A DNA stretch of 64,000 nucleotides from JBBRVP01 sp038246785 (GTDB lineage: Bacteria > Actinomycetota > Actinomycetes > Jiangellales > Jiangellaceae). Made by a program: the position numbers and the translations under genes. Within the stretch, counting starts at the first letter, position 1. Each line of letters starts with the position of its first letter. Under the pieces are notes generated by a model. The model saw only the letters and a program-made list of their open reading frames with translations, was not told the DNA's origin and did not search any database. This document shows positions 42,095 through 49,989 of the stretch, piece after piece. The DNA is taken from NCBI GenBank assembly GCA_038246785.1, contig JBBRVP010000003.1:92361-156360 (forward strand), in the 5' to 3' direction.

Positions 42095-42371
42095 GCGGCC
42101 ACGCGGATGCCGGACGAGCGGATGCGCCACAGCTTGCTCGTCCAAGAGGCCGTCCAGACCCTCCGCCGCCTCGATGAGGTCATTCTGGACGATGTGGCGG
42201 CAGCCGACACCAGCTCGCTGCTCGGCATCGGCCATCCCGCGTGGACCCGCGGCACAGTCCACTCGTCGAGTCCTGGCCGGGCGGCCGGGCCGGCTTCCTG
42301 ACCCTCGCCGACGAGCTCGCCGACGAACCCGACGAACGCCTCCGACTGCCGACCGGCTTTCCGCGACCGGG
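42095..42371 (+). pseudogene. C-terminal remnant of a fadB-type 3-hydroxyacyl-CoA dehydrogenase
   Basis: One frame reads QEAVQTLRRLDEVILDDVAA, DTSSLLGIGHPAWTRGT, the conserved tail of multifunctional 3-hydroxyacyl-CoA dehydrogenases. After a frameshift near 42265 it continues ESWPGGRAGFLTLADELADE. About 650 upstream residues are missing. Together with the fadA stump before it, this is what remains when the interior of a fadA-fadB operon is deleted. The remaining gap to 42521 holds no gene I can support. Confidence 0.7.
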
Positions 42372-42521
42372 GTCGGCGGCGGAGAGTCGTTCCGCCACGA
42401 TGATCGAGCTGGACCTCCCAGCGCTCTGCGGCGCCACCCCCGGCGTAGCCTGCGAGGAGAGCAGCACTACGACGGGGAGGACCGCCGGCTCCGCCCGGTT
42501 GGCCGCCTGGAGGGACGGGCC

Positions 42522-42947
42522 ATGAGCCAAGCCGATGTCGAGCGTCCGGACCTGGAGGACGCCCGCAGGCGAGTGCACGTCGTCCTCGGCGGACGCGAGC
42601 GCGCGGCGCTGCTGCGAGCACTCGACGACGGCGAGTCGGTCCTGCACGTGGCCCGTACCCACAGCGGTGGTCACTCGGGCGTGGTCCTGCTCACCGACCG
42701 GCGGCTGATCACCGTGGTCGACACGCGGTTCACTCACCACGTCAACAGCTGGCCCTACGAGGCGCTCACCGCGGTGCACTGGGCGCACGGCGAGCACCAC
42801 GGCACGCTGCACCTGTTCAGCGGTGCCCACATGGACCTCGTCCCTGGCATCGAGGTGCACGCGGCCCGCCCGCTCGTCGAGGCCCTCCGCAAGCGGGCCG
42901 CTGTGCAGACGATGACCGAGGACGACGGCGACCGCCCGGCGCCGTGA
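42522..42947 (+). CDS. Small PH-like-domain protein
   Basis: A 141-residue soluble protein. After a helical N-terminus, residues 40-125 read as a bacterial pleckstrin-homology-like beta barrel (GHSGVVLLTDRRLITVVDTR, HVNSWPYEALTAVHWAHGEH, GTLHLFSGAHMDLVPGIEV). This is the pattern of YokE/SHOCT-associated PH domains, where a strand of the form LLTDRRLI is typical. Role unknown. GGAGGG lies 6-7 nt before the ATG. It converges on the PheS-like gene with a 4-nt gap. Confidence 0.7.
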   Translation: MSQADVERPDLEDARRRVHVVLGGRERAALLRALDDGESVLHVARTHSGGHSGVVLLTDRRLITVVDTRFTHHVNSWPYEALTAVHWAHGEHHGTLHLFSGAHMDLVPGIEVHAARPLVEALRKRAAVQTMTEDDGDRPAP

Positions 42948-42951
42948 CCGC

Positions 42952-44118
42952 TCATGTCATGACCGCTGCGGTGCCGGCCCACTCGGCCACCGGACCCTCG
43001 TGCAGGGCGGCGTAGACCCGATCCCGCAAGACGTTGCCCTCGGCGTCGGTCAGCGTGCGGTCGAGCGGTCGCAGCACCAGCCTGACCAGCGCGTTGACCT
43101 GGTCCGGCGCGAGCTGCAGCCGGTCGCGGGCGGCGGCCGGAAGGTCGGCGTACGCCGTCACGGAGACCACCCGCACCGACTCCAGCGCGTCGGCCTCGCC
43201 GCCGAGAGCGGTGCGCACCCGGTCACCCACCGCCTCCCGGTCCACCGGCGGCGAGGTGACGACGGACAGGTCACGGCTCAGTGGCGGCAGGCTCGACACC
43301 GGTCGGTACGGCGACAGGTCGAGCATCTGCGCCGCGACCCGCGGGTCCTCCGCGCGCAGCAGCCGGACGTCGGGCACCTGCTTGCGCAGCATGAGCATCC
43401 GGTCGAGCCCGCTGCCGAGGGCGAGCCCGCTCCACCGCCCGGGGTCGAGCCCGGCCGTCGCCAGCACGTGCGGTGCCGCGAGCCCGCACTCGGCGATCTC
43501 CACCCAGCCCGCGTCGCCGGCGACGTCGACCTGACGGCCCGCGGTCGTGTACGGGTGCTCGGCCGGCGTGCTGCACAGTTCGGCGCCGGGCAGGACGGCG
43601 CCGAGCAGTCGCCCGATGAGCTCGTCGAGGTCGGTCTCGCCGAGCCTCGTGCCCCGGCGCAGTCGCCACAGGTCCATCTGGTGGGGGGTGCCGACGTGCA
43701 GCCGGTCGATCGCGTCGCGGCGATAGCACATCCCCGGCAGGACGAGCAGGACGTCGCGGTCGGCGGGAGCGCGGCTGTCCTCCGCGGCCAGGGCGCGCAG
43801 CGCCGGCGGCACGCCGGCGGTCGTGTGGCTGCGCAGCATGGTCACGTCGTCGAGATATCGGCTGTAGCGCTCGTCGCGGGTGACCGCCTCCGGTAGGTAG
43901 CCGAGCCGGTCGTAGTTGTCGGCGACCGCCACCACCCGCGACCCGCGCAGCACCCTCACCTCGCAGTGCCAGGCGGCGCGCAGGGCGGCGACGGACTCCT
44001 CCACCAGCAGCTGCAGGGCGTGCAGGCCCGCGGCCGGTCCGGTCAGGTCGCGGACGGACAAGGCCGCCGCGCGGTCGGCGGCAGGGAGCGGCACGGCGGA
44101 TCGACGGGCGGAGGACAT
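42952..44118 (-). CDS. Single-chain PheS-like class II ligase with FDX-ACB domain
   Basis: The 388-residue protein joins two parts of phenylalanyl-tRNA synthetase in one chain. Residues about 55-265 are the PheS class II core: motif 2 MCYRRDAIDRLHVGTPHQMD, substrate-pocket stretch WVEIAECGLAAPHVL, motif 3 GLALGSGLDRMLML. Residues about 290-380 are the FDX-ACB fold normally at the end of PheT (LPPLSRDLSVVTSPPVDREA, LRPLDRTLTDAEGNVLRD). The order matches mitochondrial monomeric PheRS. Bacteria normally need PheS2PheT2, so this is likely a paralogue with another amino-acid-activating role. The first 45 residues are not PheS-like. Leader T-box features are not seen. Confidence 0.8.
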   Translation of the reverse strand: MSSARRSAVPLPAADRAAALSVRDLTGPAAGLHALQLLVEESVAALRAAWHCEVRVLRGSRVVAVADNYDRLGYLPEAVTRDERYSRYLDDVTMLRSHTTAGVPPALRALAAEDSRAPADRDVLLVLPGMCYRRDAIDRLHVGTPHQMDLWRLRRGTRLGETDLDELIGRLLGAVLPGAELCSTPAEHPYTTAGRQVDVAGDAGWVEIAECGLAAPHVLATAGLDPGRWSGLALGSGLDRMLMLRKQVPDVRLLRAEDPRVAAQMLDLSPYRPVSSLPPLSRDLSVVTSPPVDREAVGDRVRTALGGEADALESVRVVSVTAYADLPAAARDRLQLAPDQVNALVRLVLRPLDRTLTDAEGNVLRDRVYAALHEGPVAEWAGTAAVMT

Positions 44119-44324
44119 GTCGGCACCTCGGGCCGGAGTCGGGACGGGGGATCGGAACCCCGGCCGGCTCGGCAGCGAGGACTACGCGGATGACGCGGCC
44201 CCGCGACCGGAGACCGGCCGGGGGCGCCCGAATCGCCGCCCGGGAGGCGGGCCCGTGGGCGCGGTCGTCGCCATGGCAGCAGGATGCGCCGGCGCGGCGG
44301 CGTACGCCAGTGCTTTCCGGCCGG

Positions 44325-45128
44325 TCAGCCGGCGGCGCGGGTGCTCGCGGCTCGACGCAGCCGGCTGCCGTGCCGTTCAGCGGCGAGCGTGGCCGCGCCG
44401 ATGATGCCGCCGTCGTTGAGCAATCCGGCGGGCACGATGGGCGACCGCAGCTCGAGCCGCGGCAGGTACTTGTCGGCCTTCTTGCTCACCCCGCCGCCGA
44501 CGACGATCAGGTCGGGCGAGAACAGCATCTCGAGGTGGGAGAAGTAGAGCTGCAGCCGCTTGGCCCACTTCTTCCACGACAGGTCGTCGCGGTCGCGGGC
44601 ACTGTCAGCGGCGGCAGTCTCGGCGTCGCGTCCGTCGAGCTCGAGGTGGCCCAGCTCGGTGTTGGGGACCAGCACGCCGTCGACGAGCAGCGCCGAGCCG
44701 ATGCCGGTGCCGAGCGTGGCGACAAGCACGACCCCGGCGACGTCCTTGGCCGCCCCGAACCGCGCCTCCGCGACGCCGACGGCATCCGCGTCGTTGACCA
44801 CGGCGACCGGGACGCCGGTCGCTTCGGTGAGCCGCTCCTCGATGTCGACACCGATCCACGACGGGTCGACGTTGGCTGCGGTGCGCACGACACCGTGCTG
44901 CACGACCCCCGGGAACGTGCACCCGAACGGGCGGCGCCAGTCGAAGGAGCGCACCAGCTCGGCGATGACGTCGACGACGTTGTCCGGGGTCGAGCGTTCG
45001 GGGGTTGGGATGCGCTCCCGGTCGGCCGAGAACGAGCCGGCGTGCAGGTCCACGGTGCACCCCTTGATGCCCGACCCGCCCACGTCGACGCCGAAGCCGT
45101 TGCGCCCGATGCGCCGTGCAGTCGCCAT
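44325..45128 (-). CDS. ppgK: Polyphosphate glucokinase
   Basis: PpgK phosphorylates glucose with polyphosphate (and often ATP), an actinobacterial route into glycolysis. The 267-residue ROK/hexokinase-like protein has the phosphate-1 motif GFGVDVGGSGIKGCTVDL, the catalytic Asp in VVNDADAVGVAEARFG, the second phosphate loop VLVATLGTGIGSALLVDG, ELGHLELDGRDAE, and the polyphosphate-binding C-terminal half (WKKWAKRLQLYFSHLEMLFS, LIVVGGGVSKKADKYLPRL). AAGGAG lies 7 nt before the ATG at 45128. It is consistent with PPK2 elsewhere in the window. Confidence 0.95.
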   Translation of the reverse strand: MATARRIGRNGFGVDVGGSGIKGCTVDLHAGSFSADRERIPTPERSTPDNVVDVIAELVRSFDWRRPFGCTFPGVVQHGVVRTAANVDPSWIGVDIEERLTEATGVPVAVVNDADAVGVAEARFGAAKDVAGVVLVATLGTGIGSALLVDGVLVPNTELGHLELDGRDAETAAADSARDRDDLSWKKWAKRLQLYFSHLEMLFSPDLIVVGGGVSKKADKYLPRLELRSPIVPAGLLNDGGIIGAATLAAERHGSRLRRAASTRAAG

Positions 45129-45181
45129 GCGCTTCTCCTTTGCAGCGTCTTCGCTCCGGCGTCGCTCCTCCGGCGCCGGGT

Positions 45182-46132
45182 CTAGGAGCCCAGGGAGCGG
45201 GCTACCGAGCGTACGGCCTCCGCCGACGCCCGCAGACCCTTGCTCTCCGCGTCGTCGAGCGGCGTCTCGAGCACGGCCAGCACGCCGCGGCGACCGACGA
45301 CCGCAGGCAGCGACAGGCAGACGTCCTCCAGACCGCTCTGGCCGGTGAGCAGCGAGGAGACGGGCAGCACCCGTCGCTCGTCCTTGAGCACGGCCTCGAC
45401 GATGCGGGCGACGGCCAGGCCCACGGCGAGGCTGGTCGCCCCCTTGCCGCGGATGATCTGGTACGCCGCCTCGACGACCTGCGCGGCGATCCGGTCGCGT
45501 GCCTGCGGGTCCAGCGGCCGGCCGCCGATGGCGTACTCGGCGAGCGGCACGCCTCCGACGTGCGCGCTGGACCACAGCGGGATCTCCGAGTCGCCGTGCT
45601 CGCCGACCATGTAGGCGTGGACGCTGGCGACGGCGACGCCGACGTGCTGGGCCAACAGGAAGCGCAGCCGCGAGGAGTCGAGGACGGTGCCGGAGCCGAT
45701 GATCCGGGCGTGGTCGACTCCGGCGGCGCGCTGGGCGGCGTAGGTGACCACGTCGACCGGGTTGGTGACCATGAGCACCACTGCATCCGGCGACATCGCG
45801 AGCAGTCGCGGGACGACGTCGCGGGCCATCGCGACGTTGGCTTCGGCGAGCTCGAGTCGGGTCTGGCCAGTCCGCTGCTTGGCCCCTGCGGTGACAACCA
45901 GCACGTCCGAGCCCGCGGTCACCGCCACGTCGTCGGAGCCGGTTACGCTGGCCGGTGGTACGAACAGCGCGCCGTGGTTGAGGTCGAGCACCTCCGCGCG
46001 GACCTTGTCGAGCGCGACGTCGTAGAGCGCGAGCGCTCCGGCGCTGCCGCGGATGAAGCAGGCGTACGCGATCGCCGTACCGACTGCTCCGGCTCCGACG
46101 ATCGAGACCTTCGTGCTGGTCGACGCGGTCAC
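45182..46132 (-). CDS. ldh: L-lactate dehydrogenase
   Basis: An NAD-dependent 2-hydroxyacid dehydrogenase of 316 residues. Rossmann motif VSIVGAGAVGTAIAYA; the substrate-specificity loop reads GAKQRTGQTRLEL with glutamine where malate dehydrogenases have arginine, which favours lactate/pyruvate. The catalytic histidine is in VGEHGDSEIPLWS, and NPVDVVTYAA and GSGTVLDSSRLRFLLA are typical of LDH. GGAGAGGGAG precedes the GTG start. It is followed by ppgK on the same strand, so glucose entry and fermentation steps may be expressed together. Confidence 0.93.
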   Translation of the reverse strand: MTASTSTKVSIVGAGAVGTAIAYACFIRGSAGALALYDVALDKVRAEVLDLNHGALFVPPASVTGSDDVAVTAGSDVLVVTAGAKQRTGQTRLELAEANVAMARDVVPRLLAMSPDAVVLMVTNPVDVVTYAAQRAAGVDHARIIGSGTVLDSSRLRFLLAQHVGVAVASVHAYMVGEHGDSEIPLWSSAHVGGVPLAEYAIGGRPLDPQARDRIAAQVVEAAYQIIRGKGATSLAVGLAVARIVEAVLKDERRVLPVSSLLTGQSGLEDVCLSLPAVVGRRGVLAVLETPLDDAESKGLRASAEAVRSVARSLGS

Positions 46133-46154
46133 CGCAGCTCCCTCTCCTGCGCGC

Positions 46155-47012
46155 TCATGGCAGCGTGAGGATCTCGGCGCCGGTCGTGGTGACGAGGACG
46201 GTGTGCTCGAACTGTGCGCTGCGCCAGCCGTCGGCCGTGACGACCGTCCAGCCGTCGTCCCACATCTGCCATGTGTGGGTGCCGAGGTTGAGCATCGGCT
46301 CGACGGTGAACGTCATGCCTGGCTCGATCACCGTTGTCGCGGACGGCTCGTCGTAGTGCGGCACGACGAGCCCGGAGTGGAACGCGGTCCCGATGCCGTG
46401 GCCGGTGAACTCGCGGACGACGCCGTAACCGAACCGCCGCGCGTAGGACTCGATGACCCGGCCGACGACGTTGAGGGCGCGGCCCGGGGCGATGGCCTTG
46501 ATGCCGCGCATCATCGCCTCGTGTGTGCGCTCCACCAGCAGCCGTGACTCCTCGTCGACCTCGCCGACGAGGTAGGTGGCGTCCGTGTCGCCGTGCACGC
46601 CCAGGCCTTCGACGACGACGTAGGCGGTGATGTCGACGTTGACGATGTCGCCGTCACGCAGCTCGGTGCTGTCGGGGATGCCGTGGCAGACGACCTCGTT
46701 GACGCTGGTGCACAGCGACTTCGGGAAGCCGCGGTAGCCGAGCGTCGACGGGTAGGCGCCGTGGTCGAGGAGGAACTCGTGCCCCACCCGGTCCAGCTCG
46801 TCGGTCGTGACTCCGGGTGCGACGTGTCGCGCCACCTCAAGGAGCGCCTGGGCGGCCAGGCGGCCGGCGACCCGCATGCGCTCGACGGTCTCGGGGTCCT
46901 TGACCTCCGGGCCCAGACACGGCTGCGGCCGGGCACGGCCGACGTACTCCGGCCGGGCGATCGACGCGGGGACCCGGCGTGCGGGCGACAGCGTGCCGGG
47001 GACCACAGTCAC
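46155..47012 (-). CDS. map: Methionine aminopeptidase, type I
   Basis: Removes the initiator methionine from nascent proteins. The 285-residue pita-bread enzyme carries the five metal ligands: D in DIVNVDITAYV, D in VHGDTDATYLVG, H in FTGHGIGTAFHSG, E in FTVEPMLNLG, E in FEHTVLVTTTG. The N-terminal extension of about 40 residues with a PxxP-like stretch is typical of the longer actinobacterial MapB. GTG 47012 lies 6 nt after a TAGACT box. Confidence 0.96.
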   Translation of the reverse strand: MTVVPGTLSPARRVPASIARPEYVGRARPQPCLGPEVKDPETVERMRVAGRLAAQALLEVARHVAPGVTTDELDRVGHEFLLDHGAYPSTLGYRGFPKSLCTSVNEVVCHGIPDSTELRDGDIVNVDITAYVVVEGLGVHGDTDATYLVGEVDEESRLLVERTHEAMMRGIKAIAPGRALNVVGRVIESYARRFGYGVVREFTGHGIGTAFHSGLVVPHYDEPSATTVIEPGMTFTVEPMLNLGTHTWQMWDDGWTVVTADGWRSAQFEHTVLVTTTGAEILTLP

Positions 47013-47018
47013 GATGGC

Positions 47019-47024
47019 AGTCTA
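47019..47024 (-). promoter_or_regulatory. Probable -10 box (TAGACT) of a leaderless map transcript
   Basis: On the minus strand TAGACT is followed by 6 nt and the GTG of map. Confidence 0.5.
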
Positions 47025-47056
47025 GGGAGGCCGGCGCGCGCATCCAGGGAGTCGCC

Positions 47057-47248
47057 ATGACGCAGTACTGGTTCAACACCAGGACCTCGCAGGTGGAGGA
47101 GACCGAGGAACGCGGGCCCAACCGCGACGTGCTCGGCCCGTTCGACACCCGCGAGGAAGCGGAGCGCGCGATCGAGATCGCGCGCCGGCGCACCGAGGAG
47201 TGGGACCGCGAGGACGCCGCCTGGGAGGGCCGCGACGTCGAGGACTGA
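47057..47248 (+). CDS. Small conserved protein with SPOR-like stretch
   Basis: A 63-residue acidic protein (MTQYWFNTRTSQVEETEERG, then VLGPFDTREEAERAIEIARR). The GPFDTREEAE phrase is reminiscent of SPOR-type domains, but the protein is too short for a full one. Short proteins of this kind are often found beside map in actinobacteria, as I recall; the function is unknown. It starts at ATG 47057, and GGGAG lies 6 nt upstream. Confidence 0.7.
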   Translation: MTQYWFNTRTSQVEETEERGPNRDVLGPFDTREEAERAIEIARRRTEEWDREDAAWEGRDVED

Positions 47249-47255
47249 CCCGCGG

Positions 47256-47477
47256 TCACTCGACGCGGCGCAGGGCGGCCACCTCGGCGGCGGCCACCCG
47301 CAACGCCACGACGCAGCGCGGTGCGCCGATGACCAGCGTCCAGCGCTCGAGCACGAGCCACGGTCCCTCGCGGCGGACATCGGCGGCCTCGACCACCTCG
47401 TCAGGGCGGGCGGTCCAGTCGGCGTAGTGCAGGACGAAACGGCTCCCGGGTCGGCTCAACGGGTCGGCTCCCTGCAT
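47256..47477 (-). CDS. Hypothetical protein
   Basis: A possible 73-residue protein (GSRFVLHYADWTARPDEVVE, RREGPWLVLERWTLVIGAPR). The amino-acid composition is that of a real small beta-rich protein, not the Arg/Pro-rich pattern of shadow frames. It fills an otherwise empty gap between convergent neighbours, but I recognise no family. Confidence 0.45.
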   Translation of the reverse strand: MQGADPLSRPGSRFVLHYADWTARPDEVVEAADVRREGPWLVLERWTLVIGAPRCVVALRVAAAEVAALRRVE

Positions 47478-47555
47478 CGGCTCGACCCCGGCTCATTCCA
47501 GCACAGGGGTCGGTCGCGCACAGGGCTCGGTCGCGCGTCAGCCCTTCGCCGTGCG

Positions 47556-48935
47556 TCAGCCCTCGGTGGGCCTGGCCCGCTGGGCCCGGCGGGCGCGCTC
47601 GCGCACCGCGTGCTCGTTAGTGCGCTCGTCGTAGCGCCACAAGGAGGGCAGCGACATCGCCAGCAGGCTGACGGAGAGCACGCAGAGCACGCCGCCGCTG
47701 ACGATGGACGCGCGCTGGGAGGTGCGCGCCGCGACCAGGCCGGCGCGGGCGTTGCCGAACGTCGGCCCCAGGGAGTAGCTCAGCAGCTCGATCCCGGCGA
47801 GCCGCCCGCGCAGCTCGTCGGGGATCGTCTGGTTCCAGACCGCGCTGCGGAAGATGCCGCTGACCATGTCGGCGCCGCCGGCGAGCGTGAGGAAGCCCAG
47901 GGCCACCCAGATGGTGCCGGCGAGGCCGAAGAGCGCGATGAAGGCGCCGTACGCCGCTGCCGCGAGCGCGATGGCCCGCCCGTGCCGGTGCACCCGTCCG
48001 GCCCAGCCGCTGGTGAGCGTGGCGAGCAGGGCCCCGAGCGAGCCGGCCGAGTAGAGCAGGCCCAGTGCCCACGGCGCGTCCAGCCGGTCGGCGACGAAGG
48101 GGAACAGGGCGGTCACCATGCCGAAGACCATGGCGGCCGTGTCGACGGCGTATGTCCCGAGCAGCTCCTTGCGGCTCCAGGCGTAGCGCAGCCCGGCGGC
48201 GACTCCGGCCAGGCTCGGCCGGTCGGCGTCCTCCGGGGGCGGCACGGCGCCCACCCGCAGGAGCAGCAGCAGGGACAGGCAGAACGTCACGACGTCGAAG
48301 GCGTACGCCGACCAGGAGCCGACCGCGGTGACGAGCAGCCCTCCGAGGACGGGGCCGAGGATGGTGCCCCCCGAGTAGCGCAGCGACGACAGTGCGCTTG
48401 CGGCGACGAGCTCGTCGTGCGCCACGACGCGGGGGATCATCGCGTCGAGCGAGGGCCGTTGCAGCGCGTCGAAGACCGCGAACAGCGCCGAGACGACGAA
48501 CAGCACCCACACCTGTGGCTCGTCGAGCAGCGCGTTGCCGAACAGGGTTCCCGACAGCACCAGCATGGCCGCCTCGCCGGTCAGCACCATGCGGCGCCGG
48601 TCGACCGCGTCGGCCAGCGCGCCGCCGTACAGGCCGAAGACGACCAGGGGCACGACCTCGACCAGACCCAGCAGGCCGGCCAGCGTCAACGAGCCGGTGA
48701 GCTCCTTGAGCTGGAAGGGGATGGCGACGTAGGTGACCATGCTGCCCAGGAAGGTGACCAGCCCCGAGGTCCACAGCAGCCGGAAGTCGCGGCTGGTGCG
48801 CAGCGGGGTGGTGTCGATGCGCCAGGCGCGCCGGCCGGTGGTCCCCGACTCGGTGGCCGTGCCGGCGCCGGCGAGGGGGTCACCGGACAGTCGCGGCTCC
48901 TGGGGCACGTCCTGGCCCGGCCCTGGCTCGTCCAC
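47556..48935 (-). CDS. MFS transporter (multidrug-efflux-like)
   Basis: A 459-residue major-facilitator protein with about twelve hydrophobic segments. The helix 2-3 loop motif A is clear (GGALADAVDRRRMVLTGEAA), typical of DHA-type exporters such as the MFS_3/EntS branch. ALQRPSLDAMIPRVVAHDEL and GLLYSAGSLGALLATLTSGW are further family-like stretches. The substrate is unknown. GTG 48935 is the likely start. A composite palindromic repeat lies 51 nt upstream. Confidence 0.88.
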   Translation of the reverse strand: MDEPGPGQDVPQEPRLSGDPLAGAGTATESGTTGRRAWRIDTTPLRTSRDFRLLWTSGLVTFLGSMVTYVAIPFQLKELTGSLTLAGLLGLVEVVPLVVFGLYGGALADAVDRRRMVLTGEAAMLVLSGTLFGNALLDEPQVWVLFVVSALFAVFDALQRPSLDAMIPRVVAHDELVAASALSSLRYSGGTILGPVLGGLLVTAVGSWSAYAFDVVTFCLSLLLLLRVGAVPPPEDADRPSLAGVAAGLRYAWSRKELLGTYAVDTAAMVFGMVTALFPFVADRLDAPWALGLLYSAGSLGALLATLTSGWAGRVHRHGRAIALAAAAYGAFIALFGLAGTIWVALGFLTLAGGADMVSGIFRSAVWNQTIPDELRGRLAGIELLSYSLGPTFGNARAGLVAARTSQRASIVSGGVLCVLSVSLLAMSLPSLWRYDERTNEHAVRERARRAQRARPTEG

Positions 48936-48985
48936 GGGACCCCATCATGGGCGCCGGCGCACGGGTCGTGCACCGCGACCCCCCC

Positions 48986-49050
48986 GAGTTGATCACGTTA
49001 ACGTGATCAACTCCCCCTTGCCGCGTCCTGCAGGCCGCGTCATGGGGGAG
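48986..49050 (+). repeat. Composite palindrome-hairpin element, copy 2
   Basis: A 28-bp perfect palindrome (48986-49013, core GATCACGTTAACGTGATC) runs into a hairpin whose arms are CTCCCCC (49011-49017) and GGGGGAG (49044-49050), with CCTGCAGG in the loop. The outer arm bases differ from copy 3 (CTC/GAG instead of CAC/GTG) but stay paired. It lies between the SIS-like gene and the MFS gene. Confidence 0.9.
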
Positions 49051-49097
49051 TACGGGTCGGGAAGGGGCACCATCGCGGTAGAGGACCCGTGAACCGA

Positions 49098-49145
49098 CGC
49101 GTCGGGCCAGCCTCCCGCCTCCGCGTCGGGCCAGCCTCACGCCTC
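49098..49145 (+). repeat. Short tandem repeat, about two 24-bp units
   Basis: Two near-identical units containing GTCGGGCCAGCCTC and GCCTCC stand side by side just downstream of, and overlapping, the stop of the SIS-like gene. No function is evident. Confidence 0.6.
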
Positions 49146-49754
49146 CGGGTCGGGGCCGGGACCGCCCACCGCGTCCAAGAGCCTGGCGAGCCGATCACGC
49201 AGGCCCCGCCGTCCGGCCGGTGTCTCGCCGACGGCAAGGGTGACGAGGTGCTCGACGGTCTCGAACGCCGCACCCGGCGATCCGGCGGCCGGTACGCCGA
49301 GCCCCTCCGCCGGCACCGAGATGGCGTCGTGGGCAAGCGACTCCAGCCCGGCGTCTCCGCCGTCGATGGCGAGCACGGTAGCGCCTCGCCGGCGTACGTC
49401 GTCGACGCGCTCGAGCAGCGGGTCCGGGCTGGTCTCCTCGGCGACGACCAGCAGGGTCTCTCCGCGGCGCGCGACCTCCAGCCGCTGCAGCGTCACCGCG
49501 AGATGCGGCGGCGCGCCGGCGGGGGCACGCCAGCGGACGAGAGTCGGCGCAAGCTCGACGCTGCCGGCCAGCCTGGCCTCGTCAGCGAGGTGGGCGGTCA
49601 TGTGCCACGGCTCCACGTGCGGTGTCCCGACGACGAGCAGCCCGGAGGGTTGCCTCGTGACCCGGCGCATGGTGCCGGCGAACTCCCGGGTGCGCTCCAC
49701 CCACGACGAGCCGCCCAGCAGCTCGCGGAGCAGCCGCGCCCGGGCGGGTTCCAC
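49137..49754 (-). CDS. SIS-like-fold conserved hypothetical protein
   Basis: A 205-residue soluble protein. The central part alternates strands and helices in the way of a sugar-isomerase (SIS) fold (TLLVVAEETSPDPLLERVDD, RRRGATVLAIDGGDAGLESL, HDAISVP). Canonical SIS ligand residues are not clear. A related N-terminal region (QPSGLLVVGTPHVEPWHMTA) suggests a duplicated half. Function unknown. The gene is bracketed by copies 2 and 3 of the palindromic element in direct orientation. Confidence 0.6.
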   Translation of the reverse strand: MEPARARLLRELLGGSSWVERTREFAGTMRRVTRQPSGLLVVGTPHVEPWHMTAHLADEARLAGSVELAPTLVRWRAPAGAPPHLAVTLQRLEVARRGETLLVVAEETSPDPLLERVDDVRRRGATVLAIDGGDAGLESLAHDAISVPAEGLGVPAAGSPGAAFETVEHLVTLAVGETPAGRRGLRDRLARLLDAVGGPGPDPEA

Positions 49755-49787
49755 GCGCTCATCCTGCCGGACCAGGCGCCACCAACC

Positions 49788-49853
49788 GTGTTGATCACGT
49801 TAACGTGATCAACACCCCCTTCCCGCGCCCTGCAGGAGTCGGGAAGGGGGTGT
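49788..49853 (+). repeat. Composite palindrome-hairpin element, copy 3
   Basis: A 28-bp perfect palindrome (49788-49815, core GATCACGTTAACGTGATC) runs into a 14-bp perfect stem (49812-49825 ACACCCCCTTCCCG with 49840-49853) whose loop contains CCTGCAGG. It lies upstream of the SIS-like gene (-) and of the Fur gene (+). Confidence 0.92.
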
Positions 49854-49952
49854 ACGGCGGGGGAAGGGCCTCCGACCACCGCTCGAGACCCCGGCGCCCG
49901 GCCGTACTCGACGCCGCGGCGGGTCAGCCCCGATACTCGACGCCGTCGTTCC

Positions 49953-49967
49953 CTTGACTAAGTCAAG
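49953..49967. promoter_or_regulatory. Candidate Fur-family operator
   Basis: CTTGACTAAGTCAAG is a perfect 7-1-7 palindrome immediately upstream of the Fur-type regulator gene that precedes catalase. It contains a -35-like TTGACT. Autoregulation by the Fur protein is the natural reading. Confidence 0.6.
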
Positions 49968-49989
49968 ATCAAGTGGTGGGGTGGGGTAC

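Noticed and set aside
42005..42301. Functional small gene in the fadA/fadB debris
   Set aside because: The frame is open for 98 codons, but its second half is recognisable as the decayed tail of a 3-hydroxyacyl-CoA dehydrogenase and its first half is out-of-frame thiolase sequence.
44119..44324. T-box or other riboswitch upstream of the PheS-like gene
   Set aside because: No T-box core sequence, specifier loop or terminator/antiterminator pair could be recognised. The gene has an ordinary short leader with GAGG near the start.
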